Shown piece after piece: positions 1-4,492 of a DNA stretch of 5,125 nt; within the stretch, counting starts at the first letter, position 1, and each line of letters opens with the position of its first letter. Under the pieces are notes generated by a model, which searched no databases, was not told where the DNA came from, and saw nothing but the letters and a program-made list of their open reading frames with translations. The position numbers and the translations under genes were made by a program. The stretch is from Parcubacteria group bacterium Greene0416_79 (GTDB taxonomy: Bacteria; Patescibacteriota; Minisyncoccia; Phycocordibacterales; UBA10002): contig VMES01000033.1 in the NCBI GenBank assembly GCA_007375655.1, positions 1-5,125 on the forward strand, given 5' to 3'.

Positions 1-338
1 ACCTGGAGGCTCCCTGGAACGCGCTCATTCCCGTGCTCGCCCCCATTCTCGTCGGCTTTCTCTTTGGACCGGTCGCGCTCGGTGGACTTTTGTTAGGGTC
101 AATCATCACCGGACTCTTCGTCGCGATCTCCATGACCTCGGGCGGAGGCGCGTGGGACAATGCCAAAAAGTATATTGAGAAGGGTAACTACGGCGGGAAG
201 GGAAGCGATGCGCACAAGGCCGCCGTGACCGGAGATACCGTGGGCGACCCGTACAAAGACACCGCGGGTCCTGCCATCAACCCCATGATAAAAATCCTGA
301 ATATTGTCGCACTGCTCCTCATCCCATTTTTGCTTTAG
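1..338 (+). CDS. hppA: Membrane-bound proton-translocating pyrophosphatase, C-terminal fragment
   Basis: This is the C-terminal end (about 111 residues) of a membrane-embedded inorganic pyrophosphatase, which couples PPi hydrolysis to H+ (or Na+) transport across the cytoplasmic membrane. The gene is cut by the left window edge; the reading frame is open from base 3, beginning [10 protein letters not shown], so the GTG at 33 is internal and not the start. Diagnostic family segments are visible: a hydrophobic helix ([20 protein letters not shown]), the [12 protein letters not shown] motif, then [20 protein letters not shown] and [15 protein letters not shown], whose Asp/Lys residues belong to the conserved cytoplasmic PPi/Mg2+ site. 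A last hydrophobic helix runs to the TAG stop at 336-338. The residues that separate K+-dependent from K+-independent pumps lie upstream of the window, so the subtype cannot be called. Family identity is near certain. Confidence 0.97.
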   Translation, partial: LEAPWNALIPVLAPILVGFLFGPVALGGLLLGSIITGLFVAISMTSGGGAWDNAKKYIEKGNYGGKGSDAHKAAVTGDTVGDPYKDTAGPAINPMIKILNIVALLLIPFLL

Positions 339-346
339 GGCTCGCG

Positions 347-355
347 TGTTACACT
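347..355 (+). promoter_or_regulatory. Possible extended -10 promoter for the secreted coiled-coil gene
   Basis: In the 33-bp gap after hppA the sequence TGT-TACACT (347-355) has the form of an extended -10 element (TGn plus a TAnnnT hexamer), overlapping a second candidate hexamer, TATAAC, at 355-360. The gene starts at 372, so any leader would be about 5-10 nt long and has no Shine-Dalgarno sequence. No convincing -35 box is seen. This is a motif match only. Confidence 0.35.
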
Positions 356-371
356 ATAACCTCATACCTCT

Positions 372-1127
372 ATGCGAAGGATTCTTTCTCCACAGATCGT
401 ACTCTTTGTAGGGCTTTTCGCCGCGCTCTTTGTCTTTGCGGCATCTTCTGCTCGCGCGCACGCAGAAGTAGCCCCTTCTCTTACTCTTAGCGGCGGTTCT
501 GCCACGACGGAACTTGCCGCAGCGAGAAGCGCCGCGCTTGAAGAAAACCGGACGCGCGTACATGCGCTCCGCGATCTCTTCTCAAGAAAATCGTTTGAGA
601 CACGGCAGTCGCGTGCAGAGCGGCGGGATATGCGGCAAGACGCGAAGCATACAGAGCGGGAACGCAGAAGCGAGGCAAAGGAAGAGAAGCGCGCCGAACG
701 CGCGTCCCGCGTCGTGAAATGGCACGAGGCGCTTAAAGAGAAAGTTGACGGCTTTCAGAAGAAACTCATTGCGCGCCGCGTTTTGAAGGTTGCCGCGCGT
801 CTCCTCCGCGCCGCGGAGCGGCTTCAAGCGCAGCAGGCGCGCGCGAGCGAGTATGTGGAGCGGCGTCTCTCTCAAGGACGGGATCTCTCCGAAGCGCGCG
901 GGCTTCTCTCTGTGGCAGAAGAGCAGATTAGAGAGGCGAGGATGGCGGTAGAGGCGTTTCCTGTTTTGCTTCAAGACCGCGCGCGCAAAGAGACGCGCGG
1001 CGCGGCAGAGAAAGCCATTCACGCCGCAACGCAGGAGACAAGAGAGGCGCTCAAAGCCGCGAACCAAACGCTTCTTGTGGTGCTCGCATCACTTAAGAAA
1101 GAGCGCGGCAGCGGGAGCCAACACTAG
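372..1127 (+). CDS. Predicted secreted, highly charged alpha-helical (coiled-coil) protein
   Basis: The product is 251 aa with no family I recognise. The N-terminus is a classic signal peptide: basic MRR, a hydrophobic core at about residues 8-24 (IVLFVGLFAALFVFAA), then SSARAHA, giving possible cleavage after Ala29 or Ala31. The rest (about residues 45-245) is rich in Ala, Arg, Glu and Lys with very few Gly or Pro, as expected for long helices or a coiled coil. There is no Cys, no catalytic signature and no C-terminal membrane segment or sorting motif, so it is probably exported and either free or bound to other surface components. The ATG at 372 is chosen because it begins the signal peptide exactly. 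It follows hppA by 33 bp and precedes a small membrane protein by 21 bp, so co-transcription with the latter is likely. Function is unknown. Confidence 0.85.
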   Translation: MRRILSPQIVLFVGLFAALFVFAASSARAHAEVAPSLTLSGGSATTELAAARSAALEENRTRVHALRDLFSRKSFETRQSRAERRDMRQDAKHTERERRSEAKEEKRAERASRVVKWHEALKEKVDGFQKKLIARRVLKVAARLLRAAERLQAQQARASEYVERRLSQGRDLSEARGLLSVAEEQIREARMAVEAFPVLLQDRARKETRGAAEKAIHAATQETREALKAANQTLLVVLASLKKERGSGSQH

Positions 1128-1148
1128 CCCCCCGCTTTTTGGCACATC

Positions 1149-1445
1149 ATGGAACCGGACAATCACATCTCGCCGCCGCCCGTGGAACTATCCAAACGAC
1201 CCGCGAACACCTCTCCTCCGCCGCAGCCCTTCTTTCCCGCGCAAGGAGAGACGCGCGCCGCGCCGTCCCCTGCGGCGAAGAACAGCGGCTCCCTCGGAGC
1301 GCTCATTGCTACCGTCATCATCATCGCATTGCTTTTGATTGGAGGCCTCTACTTTTGGGGAGCCAAGCTTTCACAGGAGCTACGAGAGGATGCCTCGGCA
1401 GAAGGCGCGCAAAGCGTCGCGCCGGAAGGGGCTAGAGAGAGATAA
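1149..1445 (+). CDS. Small single-pass membrane protein of unknown function
   Basis: This is a 98-aa protein with three zones. An N-terminal stretch of about 50 residues is rich in Pro, Ser and Ala (PPPVELSK, SPPPQPFFP) and likely disordered. A single hydrophobic helix follows at about residues 50-71 (ALIATVIIIALLLIGGLYFW). A short acidic/Ala-rich tail (LREDASAEGAQ) ends the protein. Flanking charges (Lys before the helix, Lys and mostly Glu/Asp after it) do not fix topology firmly; N-terminus inside is my guess. The start codon ATG at 1149 lies 21 bp after the preceding stop and has no Shine-Dalgarno site. Overlapping frames here are also open because the region is G+C-rich, but only this frame gives a coherent membrane helix. 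Small Pro-rich one-helix proteins are frequent in CPR genomes; no function can be assigned. Confidence 0.75.
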   Translation: MEPDNHISPPPVELSKRPANTSPPPQPFFPAQGETRAAPSPAAKNSGSLGALIATVIIIALLLIGGLYFWGAKLSQELREDASAEGAQSVAPEGARER

Positions 1446-1501
1446 TCTCTTTCCAACCCTGTGCACAAACAGTTTTTTACCCCCACACCTTGTGTGAAAT
1501 G

Positions 1502-1539
1502 CCCTGCGCTCTGCCTGCCTGCCGCAGGCAGGCGCAGGG
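1502..1539. repeat. G+C-rich palindrome of the CTGCC/GGCAG type
   Basis: Arms CCCTGCGC (1502-1509) and GCGCAGGG (1532-1539) pair, followed by CTGCCTGC (1511-1518) with GCAGGCAG (1524-1531) across one bulged T and a 5-nt loop. That gives 16 base pairs in total. Alternatively GCCTGCCTGC (1513-1522) and GCAGGCAGGC (1524-1533) form an almost uninterrupted palindrome. From memory, palindromes with this CTGCC/GGCAG core are very abundant between genes in Parcubacteria; that recollection was not checked. Confidence 0.75.
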
Positions 1540-1555
1540 TTCCCCTCTTCCTTGT

Positions 1556-1591
1556 CCCCACACCAATCCGCCGCGCCGGATTGGTGTGGGG
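1556..1591. repeat. Perfect 15-bp hairpin
   Basis: CCCCACACCAATCCG (1556-1570) is matched exactly by its reverse complement at 1577-1591 around a 6-nt loop. It is the second inner branch of the nested element upstream of tig. Confidence 0.75.
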
Positions 1592-1616
1592 GTCAAGGTG
1601 TGGGGGTTTGCTGCAG

Positions 1617-1622
1617 TATAGA
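1617..1622 (+). promoter_or_regulatory. Candidate -10 box for tig
   Basis: TATAGA ends 5 nt before the tig ATG at 1628. Transcription starting 5-7 nt after it would give an essentially leaderless mRNA. No recognisable -35 lies 16-18 nt upstream, because that stretch is the right arm of the nested inverted repeat. The same spacing is seen at hicB and at the AbrB-type antitoxin gene. Confidence 0.35.
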
Positions 1623-1627
1623 GCCGC

Positions 1628-2638
1628 ATGCACTATGTTTTGAAAGAAAAAAAGCCGCTTCCGAAGTCGCGGTTAGAACTCCGTCTTGAGATTCCGGCAG
1701 AGGAGATTAGCGCGCGCCGCGGCGCGCTCCTTTCTGCTGCCGCGGCCGCGGCAGAGGTTCCAGGATTTCGCAAGGGGCGCGTACCGGAAGAGGTTGTGCG
1801 CGCCCGGATGGGAGAGTTGGCGCTCTGGGAGGAGGCCGCAGAAGCGGCGCTCCGTGACGCGCTTTCCGCGCTCTTTCACGCGGAGGCGCTTGACGCCATT
1901 GGACGGCCGGAGGTTCTCATCTTGAAGTTGGCGCCGGAGAACCCGGCCGAGTTTCGCGTCCTTCTCTCCCTGTACCCCACGCTCTCACTGCCTTTGTACA
2001 AGGAGATCGCGGTGGAGGAGAACAAAAAGCCGAAGGAAGAAGGAGGGGCGGTCTTTGAGCCAGAGATTGACGCGGTGATTGCGCGGATTGTTGAAGAATA
2101 TAAGCGGGAAACCGGGAAGAATGATTTTGCGCTCTCCGACGCGAGCGTTTTGGAATTGGGGAAGTTTGCGTCCGTCGGCGATCTTCGTTTAAGCGCGCGT
2201 GAGACCGTCGCCGGGTACAAAAAGGAGCAGGCGAGAGAGAAGCGGCGCGCCGCACTGCTTGATCGCCTTGTTGCCGAGACAAAAGGCGAACTTCCCGAGG
2301 TGCTCATTGAGGCGGAACTGGCGCGTATGGAGGCGGAGTTTGAAGCCGTCGTCAAAGGCGCCGGCATGGCGGTGGAGTCGTATCTTAAGGAAGTGAAGAA
2401 AGACCGCGAGACGATGCGAAACGAATGGCGCTCCGATGCAAAGAAGCGCGCGCGCCTCCCGCTTCTTTTGGGGGAGATCGCGCGCGTGGAGGGCATTGCG
2501 CCTCCAGACGACGCCATAGAGGCGGAGGTAATACGCCTGCGCGAACACTACAAAGACGCCGATGAGGCGGCGGCCCGGGCATTTGCCACTGCGCTTCTGC
2601 AACACCAGCTCGTGATTGATTTTCTGGAGCGGCTCTAG
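1628..2638 (+). CDS. tig: Trigger factor-like ribosome-associated chaperone lacking the PPIase domain
   Basis: Trigger factor binds near the ribosomal exit tunnel and shelters nascent chains. The N-terminal ribosome-binding domain (about residues 1-125) carries the signature GFRKGRVP at residues 46-53, essentially the loop that contacts ribosomal protein L23. After the conserved LPLYKEIAVEE end of that domain the protein passes through a short acidic/basic linker directly to a helical C-terminal domain (about 140-336). That domain includes the typical stretch ending LLDRLVAETKGELPEVLIEAEL. The roughly 90-residue FKBP-type PPIase domain is absent, which explains 336 aa instead of the usual 430 or so. 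Chaperone activity does not depend on that domain in characterised homologues, so function is plausible. The ATG at 1628 follows a possible -10 box by 5 nt and gives a full N-terminal domain; no Shine-Dalgarno is visible. It converges on hicA, with only 6 bp between the stops. Confidence 0.9.
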   Translation: MHYVLKEKKPLPKSRLELRLEIPAEEISARRGALLSAAAAAAEVPGFRKGRVPEEVVRARMGELALWEEAAEAALRDALSALFHAEALDAIGRPEVLILKLAPENPAEFRVLLSLYPTLSLPLYKEIAVEENKKPKEEGGAVFEPEIDAVIARIVEEYKRETGKNDFALSDASVLELGKFASVGDLRLSARETVAGYKKEQAREKRRAALLDRLVAETKGELPEVLIEAELARMEAEFEAVVKGAGMAVESYLKEVKKDRETMRNEWRSDAKKRARLPLLLGEIARVEGIAPPDDAIEAEVIRLREHYKDADEAAARAFATALLQHQLVIDFLERL

Positions 2639-2644
2639 CCATCA

Positions 2645-2875
2645 TTACACTACAGGAACTTCCTGAATCCGTCTTCGGAAAGCCCGGCTTGCCGAATGAT
2701 TTCCTTCATGAGACTCCTGCTGGAGATCGCCGCTATGCATCGGGACACCGGTCTGGCATCTTGAAACCGGATGCCAGAAATAACGGTGACTGCCCTTTTG
2801 TCCGTTATCCTCAAAACCCGCGCGTCTTAATGCGCGGATTATTTTGTTGGCGCTCAGATTCGGAAGGCGGCTCAT
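2645..2875 (-). pseudogene. hicA: HicA-type mRNA interferase toxin, frameshifted near the 3' end
   Basis: HicA is a small dsRBD-fold ribonuclease that cleaves mRNA and is neutralised by HicB. Residues 1-36 match the family well: LPNLSANKIIRALRRAGFE followed by QKGSHRYFWHP, with the catalytic His at residue 30 in the GSH motif, then VPMHSGDLQQES at 44-55. From there the listed frame is unlike HicA, but the neighbouring frame encodes the expected ending, LMKEIIRQAGLSEDGFRKFL, with a TAG stop at 2650-2652. Restoring two bases (for example TCTCTC in place of TCTC near 2710-2714) joins both parts with correct family spacing into a product of about 75 aa. The ATG at 2875 overlaps the hicB stop (ATGA), the usual translational coupling. 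Either this is a real disabling deletion or an assembly/sequencing error; the catalytic His is retained in the truncated frame. Confidence 0.85.
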
Positions 2876-3126
2876 ACCTTCTGCCGTACTCGCACCGAGA
2901 GAGGCAGTGTAAACGATTTATGCCCCTTAAACTTCTTTTCAATGGGTATGGGTTGATTTCGCTTCATCAGGCCTGCAATAAAACCCTCAATGGCTTCCTT
3001 CGCCATGACCGCGATCTCTTCAATAGTATCGCCCTGCGTAAAGCAGCCCGGAAGCGCCGGCACTTCGGCCCAAAATCCGCCTTCCTCGGCCGGATGCACC
3101 TTGACGGTGTAGTTAAGGACTTTCAT
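2872..3126 (-). CDS. hicB: HicB-type antitoxin
   Basis: This 84-aa protein has the partial RNase H-like fold of HicB antitoxins, which bind and block HicA. Diagnostic stretches are YTVKVHPAEEGGFWAEVPAL, then PGCFTQGDTIEEIAVMAKEA and IEGFIAGL. After about residue 60 only a short basic tail (KKFKGHKSFTLPLSVRVRQKV starts near residue 64) remains, with no clear ribbon-helix-helix or HTH domain, so DNA binding by itself is uncertain. The antitoxin-first order and the 4-bp overlap with hicA are typical of hicBA operons. Its own -10-like sequence (TATATT, 3133-3138) stands 6 nt before the ATG. The gene has no frameshift or internal stop, in contrast to its toxin partner. The conserved GGFWAE and PGCFTQGDT motifs make the call firm. 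Confidence 0.93.
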   Translation of the reverse strand: MKVLNYTVKVHPAEEGGFWAEVPALPGCFTQGDTIEEIAVMAKEAIEGFIAGLMKRNQPIPIEKKFKGHKSFTLPLSVRVRQKV

Positions 3127-3132
3127 AGCGCC

Positions 3133-3138
3133 AATATA
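3133..3138 (-). promoter_or_regulatory. Candidate -10 box for the hicBA operon
   Basis: On the minus strand TATATT is followed by GGCGCT and then the hicB ATG, so transcription would begin at or next to the start codon. The expected -35 region falls in the T-tract of the adjacent terminator hairpin and is only T-rich, not a good TTGACA match. TATGAT, a few bases upstream, is an alternative hexamer. Confidence 0.4.
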
Positions 3139-3151
3139 TCATAAAATGTGC

Positions 3152-3222
3152 AAATAAAAAAAGGATTCGCTTGCCCGAACAAACTTTGCTTCCCAAAGTT
3201 TGCGCGGGCGAGAAGGAATCCT
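3152..3222 (-). terminator. Long rho-independent terminator (copy 1), downstream of the antitoxin operon
   Basis: Three stacked stems pair: AGGATTC (3162-3168) with GAATCCT (3216-3222), CTTGCCCG (3170-3177) with CGGGCGAG (3205-3212, one G-U), and CAAACTTTG (3180-3188) with CAAAGTTTG (3194-3202), closed by a 5-nt loop. Read on the minus strand the hairpin is followed by a run of T (3156-3161) and more T-rich sequence, the layout of an intrinsic terminator for minus-strand transcripts such as the AbrB/RelE/Cys-rich operon. It also isolates the hicBA promoter from upstream readthrough. A homologous copy lies at 4551-4623. Confidence 0.8.
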
Positions 3223-3231
3223 CTTTGTCAA

Positions 3232-3302
3232 AAGGTGGCTGACCCCTTCCTTCCCCCAATGTAAAAATAGTTTACGACCGTAAACTATTTTTACATTGGG
3301 TT
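3232..3302. repeat. 71-bp hairpin repeat, copy A
   Basis: These 71 bases are identical, in the same orientation, to 4036-4106. The unit starts with AAGGTGGCTGACCCC, then a short C/T stretch, then a perfect 21-bp inverted repeat (3255-3275 with 3280-3300) around the 4-nt loop GACC. The stem is A+T-rich and holds stop codons when read in either direction. The motif-plus-hairpin design suggests a small non-autonomous element moved by an IS200-like/RAYT transposase, or a MITE; this is inference, as no transposase is present here. Confidence 0.9.
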
Positions 3303-3348
3303 ACGAGCAAGTGTCCATCTTGAAGATCCGCTGCGAAGAAATAGAAAT

Positions 3349-3374
3349 CCTACCGTACTCTGGAGTATGGTAGG
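3349..3374. repeat. Imperfect hairpin
   Basis: CCTACCGTACTC (3349-3360) pairs with GAGTATGGTAGG (3363-3374), with one G-U pair on the plus strand. The outermost 11 pairs are realistic, since the innermost pair would leave only a 2-nt loop. Confidence 0.6.
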
Positions 3375-3400
3375 ACACGAAGAGGCGCGCATCGTGTTCC

Positions 3401-3446
3401 GCAGATTCAGCATTTGCTCACGGCCGTCGGCAAATGCTAAATCTGC
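3401..3446. repeat. 17-bp imperfect hairpin
   Basis: GCAGATTCAGCATTTGC (3401-3417) pairs with GCAAATGCTAAATCTGC (3430-3446), with a single C/A mismatch. The 12-nt loop contains the self-complementary CGGCCG. Confidence 0.65.
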
Positions 3447-3530
3447 AAGCTTAAAAATCCCCGACAGATACAAAAGAATGAATACCACAAGAAGTGCCTG
3501 ACACCGTATTTCCTTTCTCGCGACGCTCCT

Positions 3531-3551
3531 AAAAGGTGGCTGACCCCTTTT
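3531..3551. repeat. Isolated GGTGGCTGACCCC motif (third copy)
   Basis: The 21-bp segment forms an imperfect palindrome: AAAAGG-T-GG, loop CTGA, CC-C-CCTTTT, with a single T/C mismatch. The core matches the start of the two 71-bp repeats, but the long A+T-rich hairpin is missing. It is probably a solo end of the same repeat family. Confidence 0.6.
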
Positions 3552-3635
3552 CTTCTTCGCGTAGGACAGGCCGTTCCCATCGTCAAGGATACCATATCTG
3601 CCTGCCAGGCCAAGATTAAAGGAAGGGGTAGTCTT

Positions 3636-3890
3636 CTACCGACTGGCCCTGAGAAATGGGAGCAGAACTTGTCGCCACTGATCTACCGTGCCATTGACTC
3701 CATTAATCTCAAGGGAATCACGGTGAGGATTTCCAGTTGGCCGTTCAGCGTAATAGATTTCAAGCGACTGGTCGCAACATCCACACCTCACCAAAGAACG
3801 CGGGCTTACCAGCTTGTTTCGCGCCCGTCTTGTTACTCGTAACGGTAAACATGTCCCATTGCCGTCTTTGATACGCTTAATCTTTGGCAT
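3636..3890 (-). CDS. Small Cys-rich protein, third gene of the antitoxin/toxin operon
   Basis: This is an 84-aa product. Its C-terminal half has a distinctive layout: VRCGCCDQSLEIYY (residues 34-47, Cys at 36, 38 and 39), a short variable insert, SLEINGVNGTVDQWRQVLLPFL (starting at 59). It resembles small uncharacterised CPR proteins that I recall with the pattern CGCC-x-LxIYY...LEINGV...QWRxxLLPLL; this is memory, not a search. The three clustered Cys (plus Cys14) hint at metal binding, but no complete four-ligand zinc site is evident. The basic first 33 residues fit the family less well, so the true start may be internal. It begins 14 bp after the stop of the disrupted RelE-like toxin gene and ends before the minus-strand terminator at 3152-3222, so it is likely co-transcribed with the TA genes. 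The opposite strand also has an open frame here, but without a good start or recognisable motif. Confidence 0.6.
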   Translation of the reverse strand: MPKIKRIKDGNGTCLPLRVTRRARNKLVSPRSLVRCGCCDQSLEIYYAERPTGNPHRDSLEINGVNGTVDQWRQVLLPFLRASR

Positions 3891-3904
3891 GAAATGTTTT
3901 TCAA

Positions 3905-4205
3905 CTACTTCGGGTGCTTTTTGATAATGTGCAGCCGATATTCGTCAGCTTCAATGGTGAAGTAAAATCTCCAGTTTCCAGTAACGCGTGCCTGCCAGAC
4001 ATCATTGCGTTCATCATACTTTTTTGCACGAAGCGAAGGTGGCTGACCCCTTCCTTCCCCCAATGTAAAAATAGTTTACGACCGTAAACTATTTTTACAT
4101 TGGGTTTTGTTCCAAGAATCGTGCTTGTTTGTAAAACGCATCCTGCACCTTTGAAGGAGCATCAGCAAGCATTTCAAGAAATGTCCGAGAAGGGTGTATT
4201 CTCAT
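3905..4205 (-). pseudogene. RelE/ParE-family toxin gene interrupted by a 71-bp hairpin repeat
   Basis: Two pieces of one toxin are present. The 5' piece (4205 to 4104) encodes MRIHPSRTFLEMLADAP, then SKVQDAFYKQARFLEQN, the N-terminal helices. The 3' piece (4036 to 3905) encodes SLRAKKYDERNDVWQARVTG, then NWRFYFTIEADEYRLHIIKK and HPK followed by TAG, the beta-sheet of RelE/ParE toxins with the usual WQARV and WRFYF strands. Between them lies the 71-bp repeat (4036-4106). Entering the repeat, translation stops after 36 residues at a TAA (4095-4097). The two pieces are also out of frame (67 nt between the last Asn codon and the Ser codon). Homologues I know typically have a few residues such as PxHP at this junction. 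The ATG overlaps the antitoxin stop (ATGA). An intact version would be about 80-85 aa. No functional toxin is expected. Confidence 0.85.
4036..4106. repeat. 71-bp hairpin repeat, copy B, inside the toxin gene
   Basis: This copy is identical base for base to copy A at 3232-3302, in the same orientation. The perfect 21-bp stem is 4059-4079 with 4084-4104 around the loop at 4080-4083. The flanks differ from copy A immediately outside these limits, and both flanks here are toxin coding sequence, which marks the repeat as an insertion. No target duplication longer than a few bases is visible. A few bases at each edge could be shared with the original target. Confidence 0.92.
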
Positions 4206-4486
4206 CGCGGCGCGCGTTTCGCTCTGCTTGCACGAATCTTTTTAACCTCTTTTTTCAGATACGAAATCAGCGCTTCAGCCGTATTGAATGACCCTGAGGT
4301 TCTACCGTGTCGAAAATCTGTGAAACTAACCGCAAGTTCGCGGTCAAGGAGTGTTTTTGGCACAAGAGTAATTTTGCCATCGGTAATTGACGCTTCAAGA
4401 AGATCTCCCACGCGGAGTGGCACCCCGCGCCTTACTTTCGCCGGAATCACGATTTGATATTTGTTTTTAATCGTCACTAAAGACAT
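4202..4486 (-). CDS. SpoVT/AbrB-type (MazE-like) antitoxin
   Basis: This is a 94-aa protein. Residues 1-45 form a swapped-hairpin DNA-binding domain of the SpoVT-AbrB class: SLVTIKNKYQIVIPAKVRRG, then VPLRVGDLLEASITDGKITL and VPK. The C-terminal half (LLDRELAVSFTDFRHGRTSG, then SFNTAEALISYLKKEVKKI) is the helical part expected to wrap the toxin, ending in a basic tail. Such proteins repress their own operon and neutralise the cognate toxin, here the RelE/ParE-like gene whose ATG overlaps this stop codon by 4 bp. I choose the ATG at 4486 over the one at 4513 because the domain starts there and a good promoter (4493-4521) overlaps the longer reading. Transcription would begin almost at this codon. 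The gene is intact even though the toxin is not. Confidence 0.88.
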   Translation of the reverse strand: MSLVTIKNKYQIVIPAKVRRGVPLRVGDLLEASITDGKITLVPKTLLDRELAVSFTDFRHGRTSGSFNTAEALISYLKKEVKKIRASRAKRAPR

Positions 4487-4492
4487 ACAGGA

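Larger units (their letters stand above)
1479..1607. repeat. Nested inverted-repeat (multi-branch hairpin) intergenic element
   Basis: The 182-bp gap between the small membrane protein gene and tig is almost filled by paired sequence. The outer arms ACCCCCACACCTTG (1479-1492) and its exact reverse complement (1594-1607) enclose two further hairpins, at 1502-1539 and 1556-1591. The unit CCCCACACC occurs in the outer left arm and again in the inner right-hand hairpin, so alternative pairings exist. The element may act as a terminator or processing site for the upstream genes, or be a REP-like chromosomal repeat. No T-tract follows, so a standard intrinsic terminator is not supported. Confidence 0.7.
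3303..3530. other. Gene-free stretch holding two imperfect hairpins and a GTGCCTGACACC motif
   Basis: I see no convincing gene here. One minus-strand frame is open through 3291-3635, but its translation has no family resemblance and runs through the repeats. The stretch holds a 12-bp hairpin (CCTACCGTACTC, 3349-3360, with 3363-3374, one G-U), a 17-bp hairpin with one mismatch (3401-3417 with 3430-3446, whose loop contains CGGCCG), and AGTGCCTGACACC at 3493-3505. That last motif is a relative of the GGTGGCTGACCCC motif found at four places in the window. It looks like accumulated palindromic mobile debris. Confidence 0.6.

Noticed and set aside
582..1067. 161-aa open frame on the minus strand
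   Set aside because: It is a shadow of the secreted coiled-coil gene on the plus strand. It has no recognisable motif, and the plus frame has a clean signal peptide.
1876..2517. 213-aa open frame on the minus strand, opposite tig
   Set aside because: It is a Ser/Arg-rich translation typical of the antisense of a G+C-rich gene; the plus strand is clearly trigger factor.
2689..3144. 151-aa plus-strand open frame
   Set aside because: It lies antisense to hicA and hicB, whose family motifs are unmistakable on the minus strand. The plus translation resembles nothing.
3291..3488. 65-aa minus-strand ORF ending in NPM as a gene
   Set aside because: It runs through two hairpins and ends inside the 71-bp repeat. 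There is no start context or family resemblance, so it was recorded only as an open frame.
3232..4106. The repeats as a CRISPR array
   Set aside because: There are only two full copies, separated by 733 bp of gene-containing sequence, with an internal 21-bp perfect hairpin. There is no series of regular spacers and no cas gene.
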